Part shown: piece by piece, positions 47,204 to 59,235 of the stretch
Numbering within the stretch: the first letter of the stretch is position 1
How the letters are laid out: each line of letters opens with the position of its first letter
Assembly: GCA_038503065.1 (NCBI GenBank)
Contig: JBCAMK010000003.1
Span: forward strand, 1,922,001 to 1,986,000
From: Paragyromitra xinjiangensis
Taxonomy: Eukaryota > Ascomycota > Pezizomycetes > Pezizales > Discinaceae
Length of the DNA stretch: 64,000 nucleotides
Direction of reading: 5' to 3'
The notes under the pieces: model-generated
The model's database searches: none
What the model saw: only the letters and a program-made list of their open reading frames with translations
Told to the model about the DNA's origin: nothing
Translations under genes and position numbers: made by a program

Positions 47204-50200
47204 TAGGCGGAATTGCAGAATGATGGGGATATTTTTACTATGTTAATTGCTATTTCCCGTTGGATTTGTGTTGTGTGTACAAGAATCATTGTTGAGAGTG
47301 TAGAAACCGCTCGATTACAACCCCCACCCATTAGAAAGCTAAGCTCGCCTTTGGGCTTCAACGGACTCGAGTGACGAAATATGATCCCGACATTCCCCTA
47401 GCACGCTCTTGATTGAATTAGTGACGTGTCGAGATAGGTGTTTGCAACCCCTGTACGGTTAGGTACTTGGCCATGGGACATGGATAAACATCCACCTGAT
47501 TGGACAGTATGTCTGTCGATGGGAAGATCCATCCTAGATAAGAATTTCCTACTGAAATAGTAGAAGTGTACTAAAGCTAAGGCCGTTATAGCGAACATTC
47601 GTATCTATCCCCACAGGATGTTTAAATTTTGCAGCTGGGAAATGTGGGTTAAGATCTAGGACTTCTAAGAGGTTGAATCTTATGTTGTCGTATCGTAGCT
47701 TTCTCTTTCTAAGTCTTAGCACTAATTATAAGTCTAGCTGTACTTGTAGGTTTGAAACGTACGCGTCAACGTGCTTAACGCCATAGCCGAACGAAAGCCC
47801 TACGTATACGGTATACATACACAGGAGAAGTGATCACATAGGAACACGTAAAACCCTCTCAACCTTGAGATATAACCGTATTAATTGTATTTACCAAAGT
47901 GCACTCGGCGCTCTCCCACCGGTAGATTCACAGAGGAAGAATCACTACTTCGCGCTAGATAGAGGGATCCAACCAGATTATTCCTGAACCTAGTGCAGTT
48001 CTACCACTAGCTTAGGGTTTGTCAGTCAAAAGCGCGAACGGCATTAACATCAGTTTCTCTATCATCGATAAGACACTTCCCTAGCTTAGGAGCTAAATAA
48101 CGCCGTTTCTATTTCCCCCATATTTCTCGCCTAGCTTCTCATTTATCTCATAATTTACAGCAATATTTCAATCATATTAATTTGGAGACTTGTAGTCGAA
48201 CACAGCGAAATTAGAACTATAAAGTGAATTCAGTGTGTCTAATAAAATAAACGAATAAAAAATATTTACAAGACGCAATTTTATTTTTTTAGTAGCGTGC
48301 GAGTGACCATCAATGACGCCAGACCCCCTGCTCCGACAGCACGAGTTACATAGCCCTTGATGAATTAAGCTCGTTGATTGTGATTATGTACTCAAGTTAG
48401 GCGAGACACCTTTGACCTCTATACTAAAAGGTCAGCTGACCTCTTCCATCACATGGTTCTTCCAGATTCCAGCACAAGTCCGGGACGGAGACTTAAGGCA
48501 ACCACCTTAAACTACTTTGGCTAACCATACTTATATATTGATTTGTCGACCTTACATCCCTGTTTAAGGTTCTTATGGTTTGCCCTGAGTGTGAACCTGG
48601 TTATCGGGGTTTCAAGCAAGTATGGTTACGCAGGAATGTGTTGTACGAGTATGTAGTGTGCCTGATTCCCGGCCGCGGTCCCTCATCCCGACTGTTTGGG
48701 AGGATATAAGCGATTGGTGGTATCGTTGGTGGGTGCTACTTACCGAATAGAGGGTGAAGGGGGATCCTAAATAGATAAGCTTCATCTCGAGTCTCCTCGA
48801 GAGTTTGGACCCCGTTATAATAAGAATTATTGTACTCTATCATACTCACTTCACCTTCGGGGAAGGTTGGGTATTTATAGAGAATCGTTCGACGCAATTT
48901 CAAGACGAACATGTCATAGCACGCAACATCCCGAGATAACCCACATCCCACCCATGGAGACTTAGGGGATACACCGGATCGAATAGTAAACTATTCTGGA
49001 ACAAAGTTCCTTCTCCCGATAGAAAGTTATATTTGACAGCTGCAGGAAATATAAAGTTGTTGGACATTAATGTGCCTGAGATGTGCATATGCATGCATAG
49101 ATCCATTTAAGCTGGTAAACTTTATATCCCGACATTGTATTCATGGGTTTATAATTTTTTAGACTTGATCGACGTGGATCACGTAGGTTGGAGGTGGTCT
49201 TTGCGGGTATTTGTCGGCTTCTAGAATCGAGTGATATCACATGATCGGTGATACCACTGGGACTTGGGAGGTTATGGCTTGGAGCGCCTTTGGCGTGTTT
49301 CCTTTGAAGGTGCAGTTAGAATATACGTATACATCTTGTATACAATTGCGTGGTCAACTTAACTAGCTATTAAGCTCCACGACTGACGCGTTAGGGCAAC
49401 CGTTACGATACACGTGAGAAACAAAATATCTTGTAAAAACATCCCATAAACAGGATCAAATCAAGGCAGAGTAAGGAAATCAGCTGCTGTCGCTCAACTA
49501 CCAAATCACATTCCTCCGGAGTTCCACAGATCCGATAATAAAACCCTTAAATTAAACAGATACTTCCACCGCATAAACCCTAGGAGATTTGAACAACTCT
49601 ATAAAAACCATCCGGAAGTCATATCCCTTTGAAAATCATCGCTACATCCGTCCAAAATTAACTAGGTAGGATAGGCACTCCTTAGCATCTAGGCCATAAC
49701 CCTTGTAGTTGGATCAATCGGATATCGGAAGGTTAAATACTCGGGGATATAGTCCCCCAAGATCCCCATGCATAGCGCATGCGGTGAAGGGGATTACAAG
49801 GGCCTGCGACTATGAGCTATACTTTTTGGAATATCTAGTTTGCTTTTTTTTATTGCTTGCTATTCGGATGAACTTATTGCAGTTGGGTAATCCATACATT
49901 TCAGATCCAGCTAAACGTTATCTTGCCGAGTTCGATCATAAAAGCATTATGTGAGGGGTGTTCCCTGACATACACGAAAATAGAGGTTATTCCTGATTCA
50001 GTTCATGTCAGGTGCTGTCCTCATGATCACCGACCGTTAGATGACCATTACTGGTCCTATCCTAGTACCGGGGTATACGCGCCCCTTTGGCGCTTTCTAG
50101 TATTCGGAAAGGCTTGATTAGTTGATTAATTAATAAATCTCTGACCTGTCTTAAATGAGCCGGACTAATAGAACCCAATCAAGATAGCTAAAATCTCCTC

Positions 50201-52961
50201 GTAGTTGTAGAATCTAGAGTACCACCAATGTCTACTAGTACTATTTCAACTCATCTCGCTTCAGTGCCCAGGCAGATTTGCACGCAAGGATTGCGCGGCT
50301 TGGTCGGAGCTTACAGATGAGTCTGGGGTACTCCATTGAGAACAGGGATAGCTCTACAGAAAACATCAGTGCATAGGCGGAAGTGCCCGCTGCCATCTGC
50401 CGTTGAACTAGGTGGCTCCTTGTTGTCTAGAGCAGATCAGAGGTACTCGTAATTTCGCACTGGGAGGTTTACTTTCCCATATTGAGGCCCGTTTTTATAG
50501 TAGATAGTGTGGTTTAGTGAACTAGATTCGGGGTTGTGTATGTATAAGACCATGGTTATATGTATTAGATTAAGTCTCGGGCTTCTTACAGATTACTCCA
50601 TCAGGGACTGGCGTCATGATGCTAGGGAGCGTTGTTGCGTACTGAGGGATTTCGAAGTCACGCAATGAGACAACATTGGGGCTGTGAATAGATACGTCTT
50701 CTGCGCGCTAGGGGTAAACAACTTGCTTACAGTTCCCTAGATCCGAAGGTTAATCTGCGCCACTCGTGGACCTACGGGTTTTGGAGGTTACATTGTCTTG
50801 AGTTTGGCTCTGATGCCGGAGTTCAAGTGGCTATGGCATGGTGCTAATACTAGTAGTTTCAATCGGACTTCGTATTCGAATGAGGTGTTACTATACATCA
50901 TAATCCGTGACTTGGCAAACTGTTGTACCGTTCGTCATCAACACAAAACTCGCTCATGAACGAAATCATAATCTTCATTCAGTGAAACCCTTAAGCCTAA
51001 TTCACATGTACACGCCTCCACCCGATTTACACCCGCTAACTAACGTCATTCGGGCCCGGAATAGCGGCATCACCCCTACTGACCGGGAACTAGTTAACTA
51101 CGGGATAGAAGGCAGAAAGGCTTGTCTCAATCAAGCCATTGTGTAACCGGGTTCTATAGATTCCTGGGCAAGATAGTAATCTCCAATATAAGATTGCTGA
51201 CCTCTAACGCCATAGTGGCTAGTGGTACTACTACGGGGAGTTTTTAACCGCTGAGGACGATGACTGCCGGGCGCCACCTCGCGTAACAGCGAGGTTCGAG
51301 ACGATTCTCTCAAGCTTCACCGCTAACTAGTGGACGCGGAAAATCATCCTCTTCCCGGGCCGAAGCGGGGCTCTTGGCAGTTGGACGCCTATCGAGATGG
51401 CATCACGGCTGTGGCTTGAAGCTACTGTACGGTGCATGCTCGGAGCGCACGATGTCCTTTGAAATCTTGTGCTGACGGCCAAGAAAACGCATCTACGTTG
51501 TCGTAAGCAGTAATTTCCTCTGCAGATATTCTCACCGGCTTCTGGAAGACTTCTCGCATGTATGAATTGGCTGTTGTATAACATGCTGCTTACTATTCGT
51601 CCCGCCCGCGATATTCTGGCCTTGGTAGGAGTGGTGATTGGCCTATTGTAACCCAAAAGAACGTGTGGTATCTACAAAGTAACCTTATCTGAAAGCCTCC
51701 CGTTGGGGGGTGTGCTGCATCAACACCTGGTTCACAGTGGAGAGTTCACAACTTTGTTTCTATGAGGGTGTGATCAAGTCCGATTAGCCCCCGCTATAGT
51801 CGCTTACAGATAGGGTTAGAAAGGAGACGCAGGTAATCCTTGTGTATTATAGGTATGGGTATTTTATTAATCATTAAAACAGTAATAAACTAATGTACAG
51901 AATCACGACCCATGGCTCGGATGACGGTAGGTGGGGTACATCTAGCATTTGTATCCTTGTGCCACCCCCTTGAACCTCGAGATATCTGGATGCCAACATG
52001 ATTTGATCTTTCTACCGCAACCCACTTCCCTCTACCCCCTCACTGTGATAACACCGTGATACAGCACAATGCCCGAACGCCGAGCCCAATACGGGCACAT
52101 TGTAAGCGGGAGCTAGTGGGGGTGGTGTAGTTCGTGAGAGTACGATTATTCTTCCAAGACATAATGGGTATGAAAAAGGGTGTGTTTATTCAGAAAAACG
52201 CAATGCGATTATTGAGGAACTAGCATCCGGACTATCCGAGAACTTGGCGATATAAAAGAACTATCCGACAAGAAAATCGCCGACGAATGCGTTAGGGAGA
52301 AATTCCCTCTTCTCGTAGGTCTGCGTAAACAACCAAATTCTCGGAATGAGCATGATTACGCGCATGCTATCAACTCAATAACCGGGGTAGACCCGTTCTA
52401 GCTAGACATACTTGGGCTCAGTGGAGTAAACAAAAAGTCCGGGGAAAGACCGGCGAGCTCAGACCAAATAGAGCCGTCAGGGGAACATCCCATAGCCTAA
52501 CCATGCAATATCGGATTGCGAAATAGATACCAAACTGCATGCAATCTCTTTGATAGTGACGGAGCCGAGGTCGCAATCAATCTAATAGTGGTACAACAGG
52601 GAATAGTCCCACAATCGTAAGTGAGCTTCCAAGCAAGCGAGTAAGCTGTGCATACAGTAGATGCAACATCAAAGTTGGAAGTCTGCACATTCTACTAAGC
52701 AGACGCAGGAACAATCCCCACGTGTGGCTTGCGCATATTCCCCGAACCTCCGATCTCCCCGTGAGGCCGGCGCAGTCGAGTCGAGTTCACCATATCGGTC
52801 GAGAAAGAAGAAAACCACCAAGTCAGTCAGATGAATTCATTGATGGTGATTGATATAAAATCCCGCTCATCACCCTCCTGAATATTCCCTCCTCACCTCT
52901 TCACCTCACTCTTCATCCTCATCCACCTTGCTACCTCAGCAATCATTTACTGGTCTTCACC
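47204..52961. other. Gene-poor block, 5.8 kb
   Basis: The longest block without a recognisable gene. Short frames (47176-47598, 48736-49106, 49709-50117, 50907-51146, 51327-51656, 52497-52688) show no domain. An AT-rich patch lies at about 48236-48300. The last 110 bp hold the oxalate decarboxylase promoter. Confidence 0.5.
52854..52929 (+). promoter_or_regulatory. TATA box and CT-rich tract of the oxalate decarboxylase
   Basis: TATAAAA at 52854-52860 lies 102-108 bp upstream of ATG 52962. It is followed by a pyrimidine-rich stretch to about 52929, a typical fungal core promoter layout. Confidence 0.55.
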
Positions 52962-54525
52962 ATGATTTCTCTCACTAGCTTCCTTCTTCCGTTCCTTGTG
53001 GCGCATCTCGCGGCCTCCGCTCCATTGGCTCCCCCTCTTAGTGAAGCTGCCACAAAGACCTACACTCTCTCTGGAGACCTTTATGGCCCTACCTCCCTCC
53101 GTGGGTATGACGCCGAGCTCCCGTTCGCAACCGAGAACACCCACCCCGAGAACATCGAGTTCGCAGCTCATCAGGAGGAGGACGACCCAGAGGGCATTTT
53201 CCTCGACTTCTCCAATGTGACGCACCCTCAGCCTCTTCGTGGCACTCGTGGAGGTACGATTGCAACCACCAATGATATCTCTCTGCAGAAATCTCATCCG
53301 GATACCTTTGCTCCTCCCGTTACGGACCGTGGATCAGTTCCGCAGGCAGAGTGGCCTATGGGATTGAGTCATACTAAGCTTGGTCTCGGAAAGGCTGGAT
53401 GGAGTAGACAGCAGAATGTTGGTGTTTTGCCAATCGCGACTGAGATGGCTGGTGTGGATATGAGACTTGAGGCTGGAGCTTACAGAGAGTTGCATTGTAA
53501 GTGTTTCGGGGATGACTCTTGTATTGCTGGATAGGATTCTAACTGTAAATAGGGCACACTGCCGGCGAATGGGCATTGGTGTTGAATGGATCTGCTCGTA
53601 TTCAGTCGATGAACACCGAAGGTCAGACTTTCATTGATGATGTTACCAAAGGTGACGTTTGGTTTTTCCCCAGCGGTATCCCGCACTCGATCCAGGGCCT
53701 TGAGAACGGTACCGAATTCCTCCTCGTCTTCGACGATGGCTCCTTCTCTGAGGACAGCACCTTCCTCGTCTCCGAGACTTTCGCTCGTAACCCCAAGGAA
53801 GTTATCGCAAAGAACTTCCAGCTTCCCGTCAGTGATTTCGACAATATCCCAGCTGGTGAACTGTTCATCTTCCCCGGTACCGAGGCACCAAAGGATATCC
53901 AGAAGCAGAACGTAACCGGCCCAGCTGGTGCGATCCCGAACCAGGACAGCTACTCTTTCCACTGGAGTCAGCAGGCTCCGATCCAGGCTCCCGGTGGTAC
54001 AGTTAAGCTCATCGACTCTAGTACCTTCCCTATCGCTGAGAACTTTGCTGCCGCCCTTGTTACGATCCACCCCGGTGCCATGCGTGAGATCCACTGGCAT
54101 CCTGATTCCGATGAGTGGTCCTTCTTCCTTGGTGGACATGCCAGGATCACCATCTACTCTGCACAGAACAACGCGAGGACTTTCGATTACGGTCCAGGTG
54201 ACGTCGGTTATATCCCAAAGAGTATGAGCCATTACATCGAGAACATCGGCACCGAGGACGTCACTGTCTTGGAGGTCCTGCAGGCAAAGAGATTCACTGG
54301 TATGTTTCACTTCTTTTTTTAACTTGGTAATATCTATTAGGTTTTGTGCAGATTACTGATTGGCCAATTGTAGATATCTCTCTTGGTCAATGGTTGGCAT
54401 TGACCCCACCCCAGGTTGTGCAAGACACGCTTAACTTGAGCGACGAGAGCATCGCTAGCCTTTCGAAGGAGAAGCCGTTGGTCGTCAGTGGACCAGTTCC
54501 TCCTGCCACCGTTCCGGATAATTAG
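52962..54525 (+). CDS. Secreted oxalate decarboxylase (bicupin)
   Basis: Three exons (52962-53496, 53553-54299, 54374-54525) give 477 residues. Oxalate decarboxylase converts oxalate to formate and CO2 using manganese. A signal peptide (MISLTSFLLPFLVAHLAASA) is followed by a propeptide-like region. Cupin 1 has the metal motif LHWHTAGEW and the distal His of SGIPHSI. Cupin 2 has IHWHPDSDEW and the distal His of SMSHYI, so both four-ligand sites (three His, one Glu) appear complete. A SEDST lid just after cupin 1 resembles the lid that carries the catalytic Glu in decarboxylases, which favours decarboxylase over oxidase activity. Likely secreted, where it limits oxalate. The neighbouring genes are unrelated. 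The first intron interrupts the HWH motif. Confidence 0.94.
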
Positions 54526-55848
54526 TGCTTGGTCTCTTGTGTCACTTACTGGATAGGATGAGTGATTACCTACGATCTTTTATACCTTGGTCTCCTTTGT
54601 TTGCGGATGGAGAGAGGGGTTTGGTCTTCGATTAGAGATCTTTCGGATGCTGGTTTTTGCGAATTCTGGCTGAAATCTGAGTGATCGTCTTCTTCTTTCT
54701 TCTTGTTCTTGCTAGATACATGTGCGGAACTGGAGTGTTCCGGATTGAATCCGGTTAGGGTAGTTAGATATTTCTGTCTGGATAGTCGAATCAAATCTCA
54801 TATATATTGCACAAACGGGTATTATAGGCGCGGTAGTGTGTAAATTTCTGCATGCAACTCGTCACTCATCTAACCTCTCACGATCGTGAAAGAAAAAAAA
54901 AGATTCACCAGGCGCATGATACCTGCAGTACTTAATACGGTTACTGTGACGAAATAGGCGGGACCGAGGATTCTTCGAGGACTAGTTAGAATACGATAAA
55001 AAGCAATAGCGGTGAGCTGGCTTGGCTCTAAGGGTTCAGCGCGACCAGGGACGGGAAGTAAGCGATCGGCGGTAAGAAGGAAAGGATCCTTGGACGGCTT
55101 TACGGGCGCACCAATCAGATCCAATGCGATGATAGCAAAACAGATACGCGAGTTGATCTCGGCTGGGGAGTTCCGAACTGCGAACGGGTGCCTCTGGCTG
55201 AGCAAAGTCCTAACTGCTCTAGGTTTGGGTCCCACCTTGGAAAATGCTTAGCAAAGGGCGTACGCAAGGGGAGAGGAGTATGGTTATGCTTGGGAATGGT
55301 TACCAGGTGGATCTTTTAGAGTGGTTGTTTATTCGGGCACTTGTGAGACTTAATTGGCTATTAATTGGTCTCTAATTAAGCCATTCAGCTATCCTAATAT
55401 ATCAAAGGGAAAAGAACAAGAAAAGGTAAGCTTCCGATGCATATTACTTTATGATCAGCCAACTGAGAAATCCGAATCGATGAGTGAACGAGTGTAACTT
55501 ACCCACGATTGGGGGATATCAGTGGTACAGCCTATCAATGCATGATTCAGATGCAAGTCTTGAGCTCAGTCCGCCTTGGCCTACCCCTACCCAACCATAG
55601 GCCCCCACAGTATTAAAGAAATCTCCATGAGGCGCCTTTCTCTCTCTCCCACTTTGCCGGGTTGTGTCAATCGGCCCCCGTCTACTTCCTTCTCACTTCT
55701 CTCCCCCTCCTTCGTTGTCATCGCTCAAGAACTTCTACTTCGCCGCAGAGTTCCTTTTGTGACTCGTGTTCGCGGCCTCGATATCGAAATCGGTATATCG
55801 CTATAGGCGCACTTCAATTAACTGCTGGCTGTTCCGGGAAAAGTCTCG
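54526..55848. other. Intergenic region with one uncertain frame
   Basis: Contains the 3' flank of the oxalate decarboxylase and the promoter side of the DUF2235 gene, with a pyrimidine-rich stretch near 55640-55740. A codon-like minus-strand frame at 54870-55255 is listed separately. Confidence 0.5.
54870..55255 (-). other. Open frame without ATG, possible gene fragment
   Basis: About 125 codons are open, bounded upstream by TAA. The composition looks protein-like, with two hydrophobic stretches (ICFAIIALDLIGAP and AYFVTVTVLSTAGIMRLV) and a proline-rich middle. No ATG lies in the first 100 codons and I found no convincing upstream exon, so it may be a fragment. A 79-codon frame overlaps it on the plus strand. 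No family is recognised. Confidence 0.25.
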
Positions 55849-58334
55849 ATGATGCCGGACAGGAGTCACCTGCAAGCACCCAGCCCTCTTCAGCCTCATG
55901 GCACGGAGATAACCCGTCCGCGCAAGAAGATTATCCTGTGCTTCGACGGCACCGGAAACAAATTCAAGGGAAACGATGGAGACACAAATATCCTCAAGAT
56001 ATTCCGTATGCTAGATCGATCTGGTAACGAGCAATGTAAGACTTCCTTCCCTAGACTGGGTTGCCTGCGCTTTTCTGTTGTGACTGTCGCGTTGCCATTG
56101 CTTTTTTTCTTTTTTCTTTCCTTTTTATATCTTTCCGTGTAGCCGCCTTGTGTTATGAATTCGATATGTTGTGGAATTGTATATTACGGTTTGCTAATTT
56201 TGTGGTTTATAGTTCATTATTACCAACGTAAGTGCAACTATTGGCTACAGCCTATCTGCGCACAAACAGGATCACTGCGCTTGGAATTCAGCCTGCAGCA
56301 TCTCATCAACCTTATACTAACTCTCCCCAGCCGGCATCGGAACCTACATCACCAACGGTACCTTATCTCGAGTCCACGTCTACTCCCGCTTCAAATCATG
56401 GTGTCAAAAGGCCATGGATGCCGCGGTTGGGTTCGTTCCTCCAATCCTACCAACCAATATTCCTCGCCAATGGAAAAGCGCCTAACTTACGTTAATATAA
56501 CAACAGCACGTCGTTCGATCAACATGTTATCGGGGGCTATAAATTTCTAATGCGGTACTACTCCCCGGGCGACGATATTTACCTATTTGGCTTTTCTCGT
56601 GGAGCATACACCGCCCGTTTCCTCGCGGAGATGCTGGACCATGTAGGGCTAGTGAGCCAGGGAAATGAAGAGATGATTATGTTTGCCTGGAAGACGTTCT
56701 CGAATTGGCAGCAAAGACAGGATGGTGAAGGGTGGGGGCAGAAAAAGGAGGATATGTACAAGTATGTTTCACACCCGTCCACAATAGTAATCTGGCGCCG
56801 GAATGCCGTGATCTCTAATATCCGCCGGATAAAACTAGTTACATGAAAGCCTTCCGCGAGACCTTCGCAAGACCTGTTCGAAGAATCCGTTTCCTCGGTC
56901 TCTTCGACACCGTCAACTCAGTCCCCCGATTCGAAGATGCCTGGCTAAAGCGCGCAAGAGGCTTCCCGTATACCGCGCGAAGTATGTCCATCTCATCACT
57001 CTCCCCTTACGTCCACAACTAACGCCCCATAGGCACAGCACGCGTGATCCGCCATGCCGTCGGCATCGACGAGCGCCGCGCTAAATTCCGCCAGGACCTC
57101 GTTGAAAAGGTCAACCGCGAGGCCGCACGACGTAGGTCCAGGTCCGAGAGCATCTACCGAGGTGCAATGCACGCTACTGGCCATGGCGAGAAAAATGGTA
57201 AGGGATCGAATGGGCATCAGGTTTATCAGGGTTCTGCTACGCATCATGAACGGTTTTCGGGCTCTCATGAAAGGCTTCCGATACATACGCCTATTCCGGG
57301 CCTGATTGATGGAGAGAGTACGACGTCGTTGAATATTCATGTAGAGGTTGATGAGGATGATGAGAATGCGGAGCAGGATATCGAGGAGGTGTGGTTTCCG
57401 GGTGCGCATGGGGATATTGGTGGGGGGTGGGATCTGCCGGATGGGGAGGAACCGTTGTCGCATGGACCATTGATTTGGATGGTGAGTTCGAATCCCGTGT
57501 TGACTTTTTTTTTGTTCTATTTCTCTCACAATATAGAAACGTGAATGTTATTTGAATCGCTACTCACTTTAAAAATAGGTACGAGAAGCGAGAAGGGCCG
57601 GCCTCATTTTCGATAAGGAACGAATGAAAGAGCATAAATGTTGGCTAGAAGAATTCGACATGGAAGAGCCTTCACACATACCACCACATGCTCCCGTCCC
57701 CACTATAGAAATATCCGCCGACAGTCCCACCGCCTCTAACCCAGTCATTATCGCCACGACCAATAACACACCACTTATCAATGGGACGGCTAAGAAGATG
57801 ACTAACGGGAACATAGCTGCTAACGGGAACGCAACTACTAATGGCGCATCCAAATCTAAAAATAGACACGAAGCCGACCCGCGCACGTACTTAATAAATT
57901 CCTACACGCGCGGCAAGATCCATGATTGCCTCTGTTGGCCGTCTGGTGGACTTACACTTACGGGTACTCTGGGTTGGAAGATGATGGAGTATCTTCCGTT
58001 TCGACGAATGGATCTGCAGCCTGATGGGTCTTGGAAACCGATTGTTTGGCCGCTGCCGTGTGGTGAGGTTAGGGATATCCCGGAGAATGTTAAGATTCAT
58101 AATTCGGTTATCAAACGTATGGAGGCGGATCCGAAATATCGGCCTGGGAATCTGCTAGTTGGTGGGGGCGGGAGGGGTGTGAGGAAGGCGCCGGAGCATG
58201 TGGGAAAGGGAGAGTGGGTTGTGTTAAGAGAGGAAGGAAGTCTTGTGGGAGAGATATTGGTAAAGAGATCGGCGTGGGAGAAGGGAGGCGTGGAAGCTAA
58301 GGAAAAGGAGGGCGGTGGTAAGATAGTTAGTTGA
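55849..58334 (+). CDS. DUF2235 alpha/beta-hydrolase-like protein
   Basis: Seven exons (55849-56035, 56213-56227, 56331-56430, 56507-56761, 56839-56981, 57033-57481, 57579-58334) give 634 residues. The fold start IILCFDGTGNKF, the nucleophile elbow FGFSRGAYTARFL (G-x-S-x-G type) and the late FPGAHGDIGGG segment match DUF2235, a family related to bacterial type VI phospholipase effectors but common in fungi, where its substrate is unknown. Exon 2 is only 15 nt and encodes the FHYYQ link to PGIGTY; without it the catalytic domain would be out of frame. A charged insert (about 300-370) and an Asn/Gly/Thr-rich repeat (NGNIAANGNATTNG) are probably disordered. Two ATGs, 55849 and 55852, are equivalent starts. 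The long first intron (177 bp) is larger than its neighbours. Confidence 0.87.
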
Positions 58335-59235
58335 AAAGCTTTGAGTTTTTTTTATTGAGTGCTTGTGACTGTGGCTCGCGGAGTAAGGAGCTGAAAATTT
58401 GAGATGGAGGTTAGTGGAGATAGCAGTTTGTACTAGCCTGTTTCTTGATTGGTTTCTCTTATGTTTATTGTACTTTAATCAGGATAATAAAATTCACATC
58501 ACTAGCGCAATATATTTCTGGTTTTATGATTGCTCACTATGGTGCGCGCGGGCGGGCGGGTGTGTACACGTGTGTAAAGAGCACAAATTCTGTGTTGACC
58601 AGCTCTCTAGCGTATAGGTCCCACAATCGTAACTAAAGCTCCAACTGTGTCTAATACACATATATGCTGTGTAGCATCCCATGTCTTAGCCATTTTGCAC
58701 AAGTTGATTGTGAAACTAACACAAGAGAGCTGCTTAAACTTAGTTGATTCTTCCAAATTCTAGCTATATCTGCTTTATGGCCTATAGCGAACGGTTTGGC
58801 CTGTTGCTAGTCGACGTCTCCCTAGTAGGTTGATCAAAGGTTCACGTCTCCTTCTTCCCAATAGTTTATTTCCCTGCAACAAAAGGATCTATGAAGTGGA
58901 AGGTTTTTACTTATTAAGCTAAGAGAGACATAGTTTTCTTGCACATCTTTAGCCAGAATACCCAGGTTTGTTTAGCTGAAAACAAAAGTTTGCCGTTTCA
59001 AGTACCGAAAACTTTGTGTGGGTGATATCGGTGTGCCATTCATACCCTGTTCTCCCACCATAGTGCTCTTTCAATCCGTAGACTTCGAATGGTTAGGATT
59101 TGTATTTTAACAATGGGCTTTGCTTAAGTGATGTACTGGCAAACTCGTCTATATTTTTCGTTTTTAGCGAGTGGAATTTGAAATGATATAATTTACAATC
59201 TAGCACTATTTTCCTCCTCGAGATCTTCCGATATA
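58335..59235. other. Intergenic region between convergent genes
   Basis: 3' flanks of the DUF2235 and SNF2 genes. A GT/CA-rich patch lies near 58558-58575. No gene is seen. Confidence 0.55.
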
